Assembly: GCA_007922195.1 (NCBI GenBank)
Contig: ML681967.1
Coordinates: 10,130,120 to 10,194,119, forward strand
Source of the DNA: Podocnemis expansa
Taxonomy: Eukaryota > Chordata > Testudines > Podocnemididae
Direction of reading: 5' to 3'
DNA length: 64,000 nucleotides
Below, piece by piece: positions 37,901 to 45,880 of this stretch; position 1 is the first letter of the stretch; the number at the start of each line of letters is the position of its first letter. Position numbers and translations under genes: made by a program. Below the pieces are notes generated by a model. That model was not told the origin of the DNA, did no database searches, and saw only the letters and a list, made by a program, of their open reading frames with translations.

Positions 37901-39896
37901 TTGAAGGTGCTGGTCTCCCTATGCCCTTCCCCGCTCCTGGAGGAGAGGACTCTGTTTCTTCAGGCAATCTTCCATTTCCTCCCATTTTCATTAATGACCA
38001 GGGTCTGAGTGAAGCCTGCTCAAGGAGTGTGGAGTCAGGGCAGAAGCAAGCCTGTCAGCACCCAGCTGTCCTGCAGGCTGGTAGGGACAAGGCCAGGTTG
38101 GAATGACCTTCAGGGAGGAGAAAAACCCACCCACTTCCGCACCTCTCCTGTGTTACAGGCTTGAAGAGGGAGGCAGGAGGAAGTGTGGCCAGTACTGGCC
38201 ACTGGAGAAAGACTTTCGGGTGTGTTATGGATCCCTCACTGTCACCAATCTTGGGGTGGAGAACCTGAACCATTACAAGAAAACCCTTCTGGAGATTTAT
38301 GATACTGAGGTAATTCCCCACCTCCACCCTGCTCAGTGGTGGGAATGAGCTGGACAACCAGTTCCAGAATGGGACAAGGGGACTAGGCTATGGGGGAGAA
38401 CAAGGCTGCTATCCTCACTGGTAGACATGTAGAGGAGTGGGCAGTGTGGATGGTCCCCTTTAGCTGCTGGTGGAGGAGAAATGGCCTGTGCCTGTGAATC
38501 CAGCTGCGTGGGGAGAGGTACACACCCATCTCTGAAGAAGCGAAAGACATACGGTGTCTTGGCAGCACAGTGTTATGGGTGTGCAACCTTCTCCAGGATC
38601 CCACTGTGCTGATGAGCTCCAATGGCTTGGAGAGATGCTGCACCTGAGCTCTTGGAGAAGGGGAGTCCAGTCTTTGGCCAGGTGGCATCAATGGTGGCCT
38701 CTGAACCCCTGTGTGGAAGGGACCCTGGAGAACACTGTGTGGGGTGATGTGACAGGAGGAGGAGGGGGTTGGTCAGGCTGGGGCTGGCTGAGGGAGGACC
38801 CATGCTGCAGGCCTTGCAGTGATTGGTGTGCAGCCATTCCGGGAAGAAGAAGGAACTTGTGGAGTCCCATGCTGTATGAGGGAAGGGAAGAGGCACTCTC
38901 AAGGGGATGGAGTGGTGAGGTGGAAGCAGGAAACACTGACCATGGGGTTTTGCACACAGCACAGAGAGAGGCGCCTGGTGTCCCATTTCCAGTACTTGAG
39001 TTGGCCGGATTATGGTGTCCCTTCTTCAGCTGCCACTCTGATCGACTTCCTGGGGGCAGTCAAGCAACAGCAGCGGGTGGCAGCCAGTGCCTTGGGGCCA
39101 CGCTTCAAAGGTCACCCAGGAGGGCCTCCCATAGTGGTCCATTGCAGTGCTGGCATCGGCAGGACAGGTAATCCTCTCCCACTTCGGAGAGCAGGCTGTT
39201 GGGGGCGTAGGAAAGAGGAAGAATGGAAGGAAACCCTGAGGTGTCATTCCCAGAGAACCTCTGAGGAGCTGCTGTAGTTCCGAGGAGAAATAGGTCCTCT
39301 TACTGTGTTTCCTCCGAGGGGGGCCACGTACTTTCAGCCAGGGTGCTGGGATCTGGGGATGGACTAGTCCTTCCTAGATGACTCACACAGGAACTCCTTT
39401 CTGTGGGACCCTCCTGGGCGCGTTCTCATGGTGTGCGCTGTCCTGCTGTCCTGCATGGGTGGAATTCCTCCACCTTGCAAGAATTCAGAGTTAATCTGTG
39501 GAATTCAGGCAGGAAATTCCCTGAAGGAAGGGGAGATTTTAGACTCCTGGTCTGGATGGTAGCTGGGGGCCTAAGAGGGCAAGCGTCTTGGGGTGCAGAG
39601 TGGTTTGTCAGGCATTTTGTTTGGGTGGAAGTGCTGCAGAGGTAGTGTTTTGATGGCAGGCCTGTTTGTTCCATCCCTCAGGTACCTTTTGCGCGTTGGA
39701 CATCTGCCTCTCTCAGCTCCAGGACACGGGCACACTGAACGTGTACCAGACCGTGATGCGGATGAGAACACAGAGAGCCTTCAGCATCCAGACCCCGGAG
39801 CAGTACTATTTCTGTTACACTGCCATCATTGAGTATGCCGAGAGGGAGGGCCTGCTGCCTTCCCCTTATGCGCGGGCAGGCCAAGAGAAGAGCTAA
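19821..39896 (+). CDS. PTPN9: PTPN9 (MEG2)-type phosphatase, exons 2-13 (spliced)
   Basis: Join: 19821-19964, 23482-23571, 24333-24457, 28129-28234, 29790-29900, 32584-32912, 33593-33686, 35575-35644, 36781-36859, 38159-38309, 38960-39167, 39682-39896. The parts total 1722 nt: 573 codons plus TAA. Numbering residues from the first codon here, a CRAL-TRIO N-terminal helical region and Sec14-like lipid-binding domain cover about 1-240, and a classical tyrosine phosphatase domain about 300-560. Key phosphatase residues are all present: pTyr-loop Tyr312, WPD Asp450, [10 protein letters not shown] with Cys495 and Arg501, and Q-loop QTPEQ from 539. In mammals MEG2 sits on secretory vesicles through its Sec14 domain, binds phosphoinositides, promotes vesicle fusion and dephosphorylates substrates such as NSF. 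The 593-residue human protein implies only about 20 residues are missing (exon 1). Whether this is the orthologue or a paralogue is open, because the central part is markedly diverged. Confidence 0.93.
20515..20735 (+). mobile_element. CR1 LINE 3' fragment
   Basis: Sense-strand CR1 end: TGGACATTAGGAAAAACTGT, ACACTGGAATAAATTGCTTA, GAGGTTGTGGAATCTCTGTC, then GAGGTCCTTTCCTATGATCC. Encoded words such as '[16 protein letters not shown]' match the usual CR1 C-terminus. It is 5'-truncated and old. Confidence 0.75.
21725..21815 (-). repeat. MIR-like fragment
   Basis: It reads ACAGAGCAAGTACGAGGTGAAGC, then CCAGTGCTCTAGCTGGTAGACC, the antisense of a MIR core followed by its tRNA-like head. Diverged. 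Confidence 0.45.
23482..23571 (+). CDS. PTPN9: PTPN9 coding exon 3
   Basis: 30 codons, phase 0 on both sides. Acceptor CCTTAG, donor GTAAGTGTG. It starts [20 protein letters not shown] and ends GKFTIL. It closes the CRAL-TRIO N-terminal region and leads into the first strand of the Sec14 domain. Against my recollection of the human exon only about two residues differ. Confidence 0.94.
23572..24332 (+). other. PTPN9: Intron 3
   Basis: 0.76 kb, GT-AG. It holds a short MIR/CORE-SINE-like piece at about 24235-24275 (GGTGCTGCGTAGACACGGTT, then CCTGTCCCAAAGAG). Nothing else is recognised. Confidence 0.85.
24333..24457 (+). CDS. PTPN9: PTPN9 coding exon 4: Sec14 domain
   Basis: 41 codons plus 2 nt (leaves in phase 2). 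Acceptor TCTTGTAG, donor GTGAGTGG. It begins [20 protein letters not shown] and ends with LDRAVE plus AG, completed to Ser by the next exon. This is the early part of the Sec14/CRAL-TRIO lipid-binding fold and is strongly conserved. Confidence 0.94.
24458..28128 (+). other. PTPN9: Intron 4
   Basis: 3.7 kb, GT-AG. It contains an inverted pair of Penelope-like tails at 25411-25588 and a short CACA microsatellite near 25195. Several moderate open frames (around 24.3-24.7 and 27.3-27.7 kb) have no recognisable domain. Confidence 0.85.
25411..25588. mobile_element. Inverted pair of Penelope-like tails
   Basis: The left arm reads AACAAGAGTCCTATGGCACC, AAAAACTAACAAATTTTTGC and GTGGGCTCCAACCCACTTAG. 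The right arm is its inverse, ending GCAGACTAACATGGCTATCCC. It has the same layout as the 11.3 and 62.2 kb pairs but belongs to a slightly different subfamily, with a GGTGCCAC form and a 'gcataagtttttgtgggc' core. Confidence 0.65.
28129..28234 (+). CDS. PTPN9: PTPN9 coding exon 5: Sec14 domain
   Basis: One nucleotide completes Ser, then 35 codons; leaves in phase 0. Acceptor GTCCCCAG, donor GTAAAGTGG. It starts [20 protein letters not shown] and ends LNLLK. The FIYDM strand is a hallmark of Sec14-like lipid pockets. The stretch MAGSHYTNF differs from the form I recall in mammals (MCGSNYANF). Confidence 0.94.
28320..28690 (+). repeat. MIR SINE, interrupted
   Basis: The head is tRNA-like (GTGCAGTGGATAGGGCC, then AGGTTCAAGTCC). 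It resumes after the inserted element with TGCCTCATTTCTCTGTGAAA, TGGGGATAATTGCCC and CACAGAGGTGTTATAAGGGT, the standard MIR order. Confidence 0.65.
28451..28557. mobile_element. Small inverted-repeat element (GGGTGACCAGA/TCTGGTCACC)
   Basis: Its ends are inverted copies, GGGTGACCAGA and TCTGGTCACC. The interior reads GGAATAGGCATCTGTATAAG, then ACTGTCCCACAAAATGGGGA. A partial second copy is at 45695-45795. It sits within a MIR, so it inserted later. The superfamily could not be decided. Confidence 0.6.
28885..29195 (+). repeat. MIR SINE
   Basis: Nearly full-length in order: GTCTAGTGGTTAGAGCAC (box A region), GACAAGTCTCTTAACCTC, CTCAGTTTCTCCATCTGTGA, AATGGGGAGAATAGTAGC, then TATTGTAAGGCTCAGTTAGT. 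Confidence 0.8.
29723..29781 (+). mobile_element. Penelope-like tail fragment next to a splice acceptor
   Basis: GATAAATAAATCTGTTAGTC, then TTTAAAAGTGCCACAGGACTT and CTTGTATGTTTTG. It lacks the last 'ctaacacggctacc' block, which suggests its end was lost or replaced. It ends about 10 bases before the exon 6 boundary at 29790. Confidence 0.65.
29790..29900 (+). CDS. PTPN9: PTPN9 coding exon 6: Sec14 domain
   Basis: 37 codons, phase 0 on both sides. Acceptor TGTCTTCAG, donor GTGAGTAAA. It starts [20 protein letters not shown] and ends LLKEKLRER. The 'P-R-V-IVGAP-F' stretch is typical of the Sec14 lipid-exchange helix region. The polypyrimidine tract is weak (TTTTGTGTGTCTTCAG) and partly adjoins the transposon fragment upstream. 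Confidence 0.94.
30915..31053 (+). mobile_element. CR1 LINE 3' tail
   Basis: Sense-strand 3' terminus: GTTTAAGGCCCGGCTGGACA, GACTGGGATGGTTTAGTGGG, GGGTTGGACTAGATGACC, CCTTCCAACCCTATGATTCT and the terminal ATTCTATGATT repeats. Confidence 0.88.
31781..32118. mobile_element. Non-autonomous hAT transposon with perfect 8-bp TSD
   Basis: The left end CTATGTTCCCTTTAAGCTG and the reverse complement of the right end, CAGTGTTCCCTCTAATTTTT, are related hAT termini. Identical 8-bp duplications, CTCCTCAG, lie at 31773-31780 and 32119-32126. The interior repeats words such as 'tttgca' and 'cacacaca' and codes for nothing recognisable. Confidence 0.85.
32584..32912 (+). CDS. PTPN9: PTPN9 coding exon 7: end of Sec14 domain and linker
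   Basis: 109 codons plus 2 nt (leaves in phase 2). Acceptor GGTCCCCAG, donor GTGAGTAGG. It starts [20 protein letters not shown], including the LP-CLP-LGG motif that closes Sec14 domains, and ends with NPVGTFICS plus CT. It then covers the linker to the phosphatase domain, including [14 protein letters not shown]. This is the most diverged exon: by my count against the human sequence as I recall it, only about two thirds of residues agree, while exons 2-4 agree almost completely. The open frame begins upstream at 32305 inside the intron; the acceptor sets the real start. Confidence 0.93.
32913..33592 (+). other. PTPN9: Intron 7
   Basis: 0.68 kb, GT-AG. No repeat or RNA gene recognised. Confidence 0.85.
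33593..33686 (+). CDS. PTPN9: PTPN9 coding exon 8: start of phosphatase domain
   Basis: One nucleotide completes Leu, then 31 codons; leaves in phase 0. Acceptor TGCCCCCACAG, donor GTAAGTGGG. It contains [17 protein letters not shown], the phosphotyrosine-recognition loop whose Tyr stacks on the substrate ring. The following KPYSRSE differs from the KRSGHTQ I recall in human PTPN9. Confidence 0.94.
33687..35574 (+). other. PTPN9: Intron 8
   Basis: 1.9 kb, GT-AG. Unique-looking sequence; several open frames on both strands show no domain, and no transposon end was recognised. Confidence 0.85.
35575..35644 (+). CDS. PTPN9: PTPN9 coding exon 9: phosphatase domain
   Basis: 23 codons plus 1 nt (leaves in phase 1). 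Acceptor CTCTCTCCAG, donor GTAAGTTTG. It encodes [15 protein letters not shown] and YIGTQ. DYINAS and YIATQ/YIGTQ are the signature early motifs of classical tyrosine phosphatases. It is too short to be found as an isolated open frame and is supported by motif order and phase. Confidence 0.94.
35645..36780 (+). other. PTPN9: Intron 9
   Basis: 1.1 kb, GT-AG. No repeats recognised; both strands open several frames around 35.7-36.7 kb, consistent with its locally high GC. Confidence 0.85.
36781..36859 (+). CDS. PTPN9: PTPN9 coding exon 10: phosphatase domain
   Basis: 2 nt completing Gly, 25 codons, then 2 nt (leaves in phase 2). Acceptor GTCATTTCAG, donor GTACGTGTG. It encodes [16 protein letters not shown] and VIVMTT, the conserved 'T-DFW-M-WE' and 'IVM-T' motifs. 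The residue before DFW is Cys, where I recall Arg in human PTPN9. Confidence 0.93.
37191..37216 (+). repeat. (GT)n microsatellite followed by ACAC
   Basis: About nine GT units, then TACACACA; the two halves are complementary and could fold back. Confidence 0.8.
37280..37440 (+). repeat. MIR SINE fragment
   Basis: TGTGACCTTGGTCAGGTACT, AATCTCTCTGCCTCTGTTTC, CCCATATGTAAAATAGG: the MIR core order on the sense strand. Confidence 0.7.
38159..38309 (+). CDS. PTPN9: PTPN9 coding exon 11: phosphatase domain
   Basis: One nucleotide completes Arg, then 50 codons; leaves in phase 0. Acceptor TGTGTTACAG, donor GTAATTCCC. It starts [14 protein letters not shown], carrying the KC-QYWP motif of classical phosphatases, and ends with LEIYDTE. 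The segment between is the central beta-sheet and the E-loop region. Confidence 0.94.
38310..38959 (+). other. PTPN9: Intron 11
   Basis: 0.65 kb, GT-AG, with a GC-rich, GGAGG-rich stretch at 38750-38800. Frames that open here are not supported by any similarity. Confidence 0.85.
38960..39167 (+). CDS. PTPN9: PTPN9 coding exon 12: WPD loop and catalytic P-loop
   Basis: 69 codons plus 1 nt (leaves in phase 1). Acceptor TTTGCACACAG, donor GTAATCCTC. It contains [11 protein letters not shown], where the WPD aspartate is the general acid, and [13 protein letters not shown], the HCX5R catalytic loop with nucleophile Cys and phosphate-binding Arg. The chosen acceptor gives the same number of residues before the conserved HF as in the mammalian protein; an in-frame AG nine bases later could remove three residues. 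The variable stretch between ([20 protein letters not shown]) differs from mammals but keeps its length. Confidence 0.94.
39168..39681 (+). other. PTPN9: Intron 12
   Basis: 0.51 kb, GT-AG; no recognisable element. Confidence 0.85.
39682..39896 (+). CDS. PTPN9: PTPN9 coding exon 13: C-terminal phosphatase segment and stop
   Basis: 2 nt completing the Gly of the [10 protein letters not shown] signature, 70 codons and TAA at 39894-39896. Acceptor CCATCCCTCAG. It starts [12 protein letters not shown] and includes [16 protein letters not shown], the Q-loop that positions the water for hydrolysis. The tail after EYAEREGLL ([12 protein letters not shown]) differs from the mammalian C-terminus but is about the same length. 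Confidence 0.95.
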
Positions 39897-41560
39897 TGGG
39901 GATGCAGCTCAACCTGATGGCAGGGGCTGGCTCTCCTATCAGTCATGATCAACCTGCCTTCCACACAACCGGTCCGGAGTCAGCGGAGCCTTCGTGTTGC
40001 CATCAGTACCCAACTCCTTTGTCGTAAGGCTCCAGCTGACCTTTCTTTGGCTTGCTGGTTATGATGAACTGTGACTAGTAGCCACTGACCAGCAGCTTGT
40101 GTTCTTAACTGTGAGCACTGGCTGTTGAACTGTGCCTTATTAAAACCAAATCGTGGCTGCCATTTGCTGGGGGTAACTAGAAATAAGTGGAAAAGGAGCT
40201 GCTCCTCAACAATGATTTTATTTTTGTGGGACCACCTGAAATCCACCTAGAGGACTTGACTTAAATATCTAGGAACGGTTTCCAGTACCATCCTAGCCCT
40301 GGGTTTAGAAAAGGCACATACTTGAGTCTTATCTGCCACTAGGTGTGTGTGTGTCTCGATGTATGTGTGTATATAATATATACCCAACATGTTCAGGTCT
40401 AACCTACCTAAGTATTATATAGATACATATATACACACACCTCTTTCTAGCAGCTCACAGGGCTCGGTGTTGTTATACTGTCTCACTGCTGTGATCGCTC
40501 GAGTGGCGAGATGCATTGTTTAATGGCGCTGTGATGTTGCTGGCTCTAGTTAGTCTGTTCTTATTTTCTTTCCACTCCTCCACTGTAGCTGTAGAAGGTG
40601 CACACTTGCAAATACACAGGCACTTTGGGGTATAGACCGCAGCGTGTGTTCCACTGATACATTCCTGATGGGTCAGAGTAGTACGGAGAAGCTGCGCTTG
40701 GCCCCACTAAATCAGAGGGTGAGGCTACATCTGTTTCCCTGCAGTGTGTTCTGGGGGTGCCAGGCAGGGATCACTGGTTTAACATGGCACATCTTGCTCT
40801 CACTTACTAGTTTGCTCTCTTTCCCTTGCCTGTCTTTCATTGGAGGAATGGTCTCAGGGCGGATCTTTTTCTTGGGTGAGGAGTTGCACATCTTTATTGT
40901 GGGGATGGGGTCCTGCCTTCTCAGCCTGGCACATACTTGCTAGGGGGCTGAATGGGCAGCATTAGGTACGAAGTGTTGCAGGGCAGGGGGTTGTGAAGTG
41001 CTGTCACAGTGACCAGCTTTACCCAAGAAAGACTGAGCTCAACTGATGGTGGTAATTTACTTCTGTAGTAGCAGCTGTGCTTTTCCAGGGAATCTCTCTC
41101 CCACCTATCTCTGGCAGGCATGTGCCATCAGGGGATGAGCTACAGCTACTGAGTGCCAAGCCAAAACACCATATGGTATGGAAGCCAAAAACCTGGAGCA
41201 GTTGATTTTTCCCCGTCTTTATCACACACGTAGTGCCCAGCCTGCCATTCAGCGCACAGCCCGCGTGCCTCTAGCCCTCTCAAGGGGTGCGTGCTGGGAT
41301 GTCTCATCCTCACACCCAGTCTTCCCCACCCTGGGAGGTGAGGCGGCAGGGAGGGGCAGCAGGGCAGATCTTTGAGTAACTGTGTACTGTAATTAGCTCG
41401 CTGACTGTGTATATTCTTATTTTTACAGCCTTTTTGGTTTTGTATTTAACATTAATTGATTGAGCCCGAACCACAAATCATTGTACATGTTCTTATTAGC
41501 TGTCGCATGGTGAGACAGTTTTTGTATTTACATATAAATATACAAATGAACCCTCCTTGT
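39897..41560 (+). other. PTPN9: Probable 3' UTR of the PTPN9-type gene
   Basis: Non-coding sequence after the stop with no transposon ends. Candidate poly(A) hexamers are ATTAAA at 40139-40144 and a weaker TATAAA at 41533-41538; no clear AATAAA was seen. The AT-rich end around 41400-41550 looks like a terminal 3' UTR segment, but the true end is uncertain and could reach about 42.1 kb. Confidence 0.5.
40342..40440 (+). repeat. GT/TA-rich and AC-rich microsatellites forming an inverted repeat in the 3' UTR
   Basis: TGTGTGTATATA at 40364-40375 is the exact reverse complement of TATATACACACA at 40428-40439, separated by 52 bases. In RNA this could form a 12-bp hairpin stem. Confidence 0.8.
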
Positions 41561-42965
41561 AGCTTCATCAGTGTAGCCACTCCAGGAAGGGGGAGCTGAA
41601 GTGAGGGAGGCTGTGAACATGCAGCAAAAGGAAGTGGGTTAGGACTGTGGATAACAGAAAGCTAAGTTTGTCTGTTGGGACCTGGGCCTGTCCGCTAAAG
41701 TCAGTGGGAATCTGTCCAAGAAGTCCAGGGGGTGCAGCAGTGGGGCCTGCGGCGGGCGAGGGGGGATAACCAATGCAAATCTCTCTTCTGCTCCTGTTGG
41801 CTGTGTGGGAGACTTTTGTTCCCATGGCAGGAGGATCTCCTATAGACTTGGGCTCAATGAGAATGTCACGCAATGCCTTGGTGGGAGCAGTGATAGCTCC
41901 AGGCTCCTGCTGTTGGTTTGATGTTCTTTATGCAGGCTTTAATTATTTAATTTACTGTGCTCCTCCTGTATGCGATACTTGCCTATATGCCCTCAGGATG
42001 TCTGTTATTTGATGCCACAACCAGCCAGAAAAAAATCACAGATAAATGAATCTCTTCTTACTCTTACTCCGGTATTTGGTTTTGAACTAAATAACCTTGT
42101 TTAAAGATATCAGGCAGTGATATCCAGCTGGAAGTGGCTGGTGGGGTTTTCTTTCAAGACAGCTACTTTGTTCTATAGGCGATGGGTTCAATTCTACCTC
42201 CTTTGCCATAAAAGAAAATGTATTTTGCAAAGTTCACTGACACCCCTGAACTCCTGGTGAGAAGGCTGGCAAATTGTGTGTGCCTCTTTAAGGTTTATTT
42301 TGCTGAATTTCTATACAATTTAATACAAAAGCCTCAATCATACAGTGAATTACAGATCACTCACCAGGTGAAATACAAATGCATGGCAGGGTTTTGATCT
42401 GCTCAAGTAAATTGGAGAGAGATGACACTTACTGTGCATGTGTGTATTAAATTAGCACCCACAAGGTCCCATCTGTGATCAGAGCTCTGCTATGCTAGGT
42501 GCTGGATGTGCACATAGCTCCTGCCTGAAGAGTGTATAATTCAAGAAGAGAAAACAAACAATAGGGAGGGAAGGAGGGGAAACAAGCACAAAGAAAAGAT
42601 TTGATGTGCTTACAGTCACCTAGCAGGGTAATGGTAGATCCAGGCCTAGAACCCAGAATTTCTGGCTCCCAGCCTAGCACCCTGTCCTTTGGATGACGTT
42701 ACCCATCTGGCACACTGTCTGCTCTCCTTCTTGTGGCCCCCCAAAAGGCAGTGTCAGAGGTCTGCACGTGTGACCAGTGTACTTAACCACACGGCCAATG
42801 AAAGCCACACGGATGGAACTAATGTTCCTTAATCTCTTTGGATGCAGAAGGCACTTCTGTATGCATGGATATACAGGTGCATAGAGGCATATGCACATGG
42901 TATATACTTGCATACTTCACTAGTACACCTAAGCCATCTCTCTCTCACTCTGCATGTGTGAGTAT
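41561..42965. other. Intergenic, or distal 3' UTR
   Basis: No gene recognised. A MIR-like antisense fragment lies at about 42420-42700. The rest looks unique. Confidence 0.6.
42420..42700 (-). repeat. MIR SINE fragment
   Basis: CTTACAGTCACCTAGCAGGG, then CCAGGCCTAGAACCCAGAAT and GCACCCTGTCCTTTGGATGA, the antisense of a MIR core and tRNA-like head. Upstream 'ctatgctaggtgctggatgtgcac' fits the antisense 3' half. Confidence 0.6.
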
Positions 42966-45015
42966 TCCAGTGGTTAATCACCCTAACAGTTAGGAATTTT
43001 TTCCTAATGTCCCACCTAAACCTCCCTTGCTGTAATTTAAGCCCATTGCTTCGAGTCCTATCATCTATGATTAAAGAGAATAATTTTTCTTCTTTTTCCT
43101 CGTAACACATTCTACGTGTTTGAAAACTGTTATATCCCCTCTGTTTCCTTTTTTTCCTAGACTAAGCAAACCTAGCTCTTTCAGTCTTCACTCATAGGTC
43201 AAATGTTCCAGACTTCTAATCATTTTTGTTGCCTGTCTCTAGACTTTCTCCAGTTTCTCCACATCCTTTTTGAAATGAGGCGTCCAAAACTGGACACAGT
43301 ACTCGAATTGAGGCCTAATCAGTGCAGAGTAGAGTGGAGGAATCACTTAATGTGTCTTTCTCACAATACTCCCGTTAATACATCCTGGAATTGTGTTTGC
43401 TTTTTTTGCAACAGTATTACACTGCTGATTCATTTAGCTTCTGATCCACTGTTACACCTAGATCCCTTTCTGCGGTACTCATTCCTAGGCAGTCATTGCC
43501 CATTTTGTATGTGTGCAATGGGTTGTTCAACCCTAAGTGGAGCACTTGGCATTTATCTTTATTGAATTTCATTCTGTTTATCTCCGACCATTTCACCAGT
43601 TTGTCCAAACCATTTTGAATTGTGATCCTAACCTTCAAAGCACTCTCAACCCCTCCCAGCTTGGTATCATCTGCAAACTTTATAAGTTTGCTCTCTGTGC
43701 CATCATCTAAGTTACTGATAAAAATGTTGAACAAAACCAGACCCAGGACAGATCCTTGTAGCACCCCACGTATTATGTCCTTCCAGCCTGAATATGGACC
43801 ATAGATAATTACTCTTTGGAGCAGCTGTCCAACCAGTTTTTCATCCTTATAGTAGCTGCATCTAGTTTAGACCTCCCTGGTTTATTAATAAGAATGTGGT
43901 GTAAGACATTTGATACAGTCTCACTAAAGTCTAGATCAGGCTTGTCGAATCTGCGGTCCGGGGCCGGACAAACTGTGGCAGTTCTGGGAGGGTGAAAGGG
44001 CAGGGCAGCAGCGTGGCTGGTTGGCTGGACCCAGCTACTTTCTGACCTGAACATCCCCTCAGTTCTGCTCTCCTCCCACACCCGTAACCCCAGCATTCCT
44101 GTCTGTCCCCTGACCTTGGCAGTAAAAGCTCTTCTGTAGAAATTGCTACCCATCAATGTTTCTGGTACAGAGATGTCCAATGCCAAAAGCTGGGACCACT
44201 GCAGAACTGCCCTGGGTTCTGTCCTGTCTCCGTCTGACTCTGTTCTGCTCTCCTTCTCCCCAGCACTGCTCTCCTTTCCCTGAGCAGTGCTTGGTAGGGA
44301 GTGAGGAGAGCAGAGTTGGTGGGGTCCCTGTCAGGCAGTAGCTGAGTCCTTCCACCCAGCTGCTCTGCTCCCCCCAACTCACACTCCTTTCCCTCCCCCC
44401 TACTGCCATGTTCCCTCTCCTGCCTTGCTCCCCACACTCTGCCTTGCCCCCCTCCACAGGCACCCCTGCCCCCCTTGTCCTCCGTACACAGTGCAAGCAA
44501 AAGGAATGCCAAATATCACACTAACCATTGTTTTATTAAAGTTTATTAATATGATTGATTTGTATATCTTATCTATCAAAAAATTTCTCACTAGCTCCTC
44601 GACAGAAAAGAATTGAAATACGGCCCTAACCCAAAAAAGTTGGACACCCCTGCTATAGATATACCACAGCTACCACTTCCCCTCTGTCCACAAGGCTCAT
44701 TATCACATCATAGAAAGCTATCAAGTTGGTTTGACATGATTTGTTTTGGACAAATCCATGCTGACTAGCCCTAAGCACCTTTTTCTCTTCTAGATGTTTG
44801 CAAATTGATTCCTTAATTATCTATTCCATTATTTTTCCTGGTACAGAGGTTAAACTGACTGGTCTATAATTCCCTGGTTTGCTTTTATTTCCTCTTTTAT
44901 AGGTGGGCACTATAATTTGCCCTTTTCCAGTCCTCCAGAACCTCACCTGTCTTCCATGATGTTTCAAAGATAATAGCTAATAGCTCAGATATCTCCTGAG
45001 TGAGTCCACGTGCCC
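42966..45015 (-). mobile_element. CR1 LINE, ORF2 fragment, split by a hAT
   Basis: On the minus strand this encodes part of the CR1 reverse transcriptase. The frame at 43417-43764 contains LQGSVLGLVLFNIFI, KFADDTKLGG (the FADD catalytic motif) and KFNKDKCQVLHLG. Coding similarity continues beyond the hAT insertion (44653-45015) into more N-terminal reverse transcriptase. The 3' UTR with ATTCTATGA repeats is absent at 42966, so the element is truncated at both ends, and stops and frameshifts make it inactive. Confidence 0.88.
43937..44652. mobile_element. Non-autonomous hAT transposon inside CR1
   Basis: It starts with CAGGCTTGTCGAATCTGCGG; the right end read in reverse is CAGGGGTGTCCAACTTTTTT. 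The flanking octamers are GTCTAGAT (43929-43936) and CTATAGAT (44653-44660), matching at 6 of 8. Removing the 716 bp plus one octamer restores continuous CR1 sequence (AAGTCTAGATATACCACA-like). The overlapping minus-strand frames inside (about 44150-44510) are GC-rich by-products, not transposase. Confidence 0.83.
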
Positions 45016-45694
45016 TCAGCCACTGAACCACTGCTATCTAATATAACCACACTACTTGAAAGTCTGTGTTGCTTTTGTTAACTTTTTAAAAACACTTGTC
45101 AGTGAGAGATGGGGTAAATATAGAGATACTTTAAAGTTGTTATTTTTCATTATGTCTCCCAGGGTGGCAGTGCTGCAGGCCCCAAACGTTTCCCTCACTA
45201 TCACTTCTTTAATTTAAAGCTTTCTAAGGTCTCCAGCTGCTTTTTGCAACAGGTGCTAGGACCCTGCAAAGAGCTATAGAGTCATGCAACAGCCAGACTA
45301 GGTGGGTCTCATTAGTTCCCACTCAGGAGACTCAAGGTATTGAGTGCTTCCCCATGGCTGAGGGAACTAGGGGCAGAGACAGAAGAGCCCAAGCAGTAAG
45401 AAGAAACTCAGTTTCAACTATATGTTGCTTGGCCCTCTGATAATCAAGACAGCTGGGAAAGAGGTAAAAGTTTGGACAGTCTCCAGCACATGCTGGGTCA
45501 GGAGCAGGGGCTGTCTCGGTGAAGTTGTTGTGACCTGCTTGGTTCACCGTAGCACCTAGAATCTCCAGCAGAGATTAAGGCCCCAGTGTGTTCATCCACA
45601 AAGCCCCTGTCCTGAAAAGTGCAGACTGTCAAGTAGTGGGAAGGGAGGTGACTTGCGGTCTGGTCACCCCAGCTACTGTGTGACTGTGGCCAAA

Positions 45695-45795
45695 TGTCAA
45701 AAGTCTGGACAGAGAGTGGGGGGACAGGGTAATAGGCATCTGTATAAGAAAAGGCCCCAAATACCAATACTGTCTATAAAATCAGGACACCCTAA
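45695..45795 (+). mobile_element. Partial copy of the small inverted-repeat element
   Basis: CAGGGTAATAGGCATCTGTAT, AAGAAAAGGCCCCAAATAC and TATAAAATCAGGACACCCT match the element at 28451-28557 in order. The terminal 'ctggtcacc' is altered. Confidence 0.6.
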
Positions 45796-45799
45796 CAGG

Positions 45800-45880
45800 A
45801 GCTGAGCTGGGAGTAGACCCCACATCTGATGCCCAGCCCTTTGCCCTATCAACTAAACCACACTGCCTTTCCTGTGAAAG
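45800..45880 (-). repeat. MIR-like fragment
   Basis: AGCTGAGCTGGGAGTAGACC, then CAACTAAACCACACTGCC: antisense of a MIR or tRNA-like head. Confidence 0.45.

Larger units (their letters stand above)
36860..38158 (+). other. PTPN9: Intron 10
   Basis: 1.3 kb, GT-AG. It holds a GT microsatellite at about 37191-37209 and a MIR copy at about 37280-37440. Confidence 0.85.

Noticed and set aside
38554..39171. 205-codon frame overlapping exon 12
   Set aside because: Different frame from the conserved WPDYGVP and HCSAGIGRT reading; only the frame used by exon 12 matches the family.
44153..44512. Two overlapping 116-119-codon minus-strand frames
   Set aside because: They lie inside a hAT element and are made of GC-rich low-complexity sequence; no transposase motifs.
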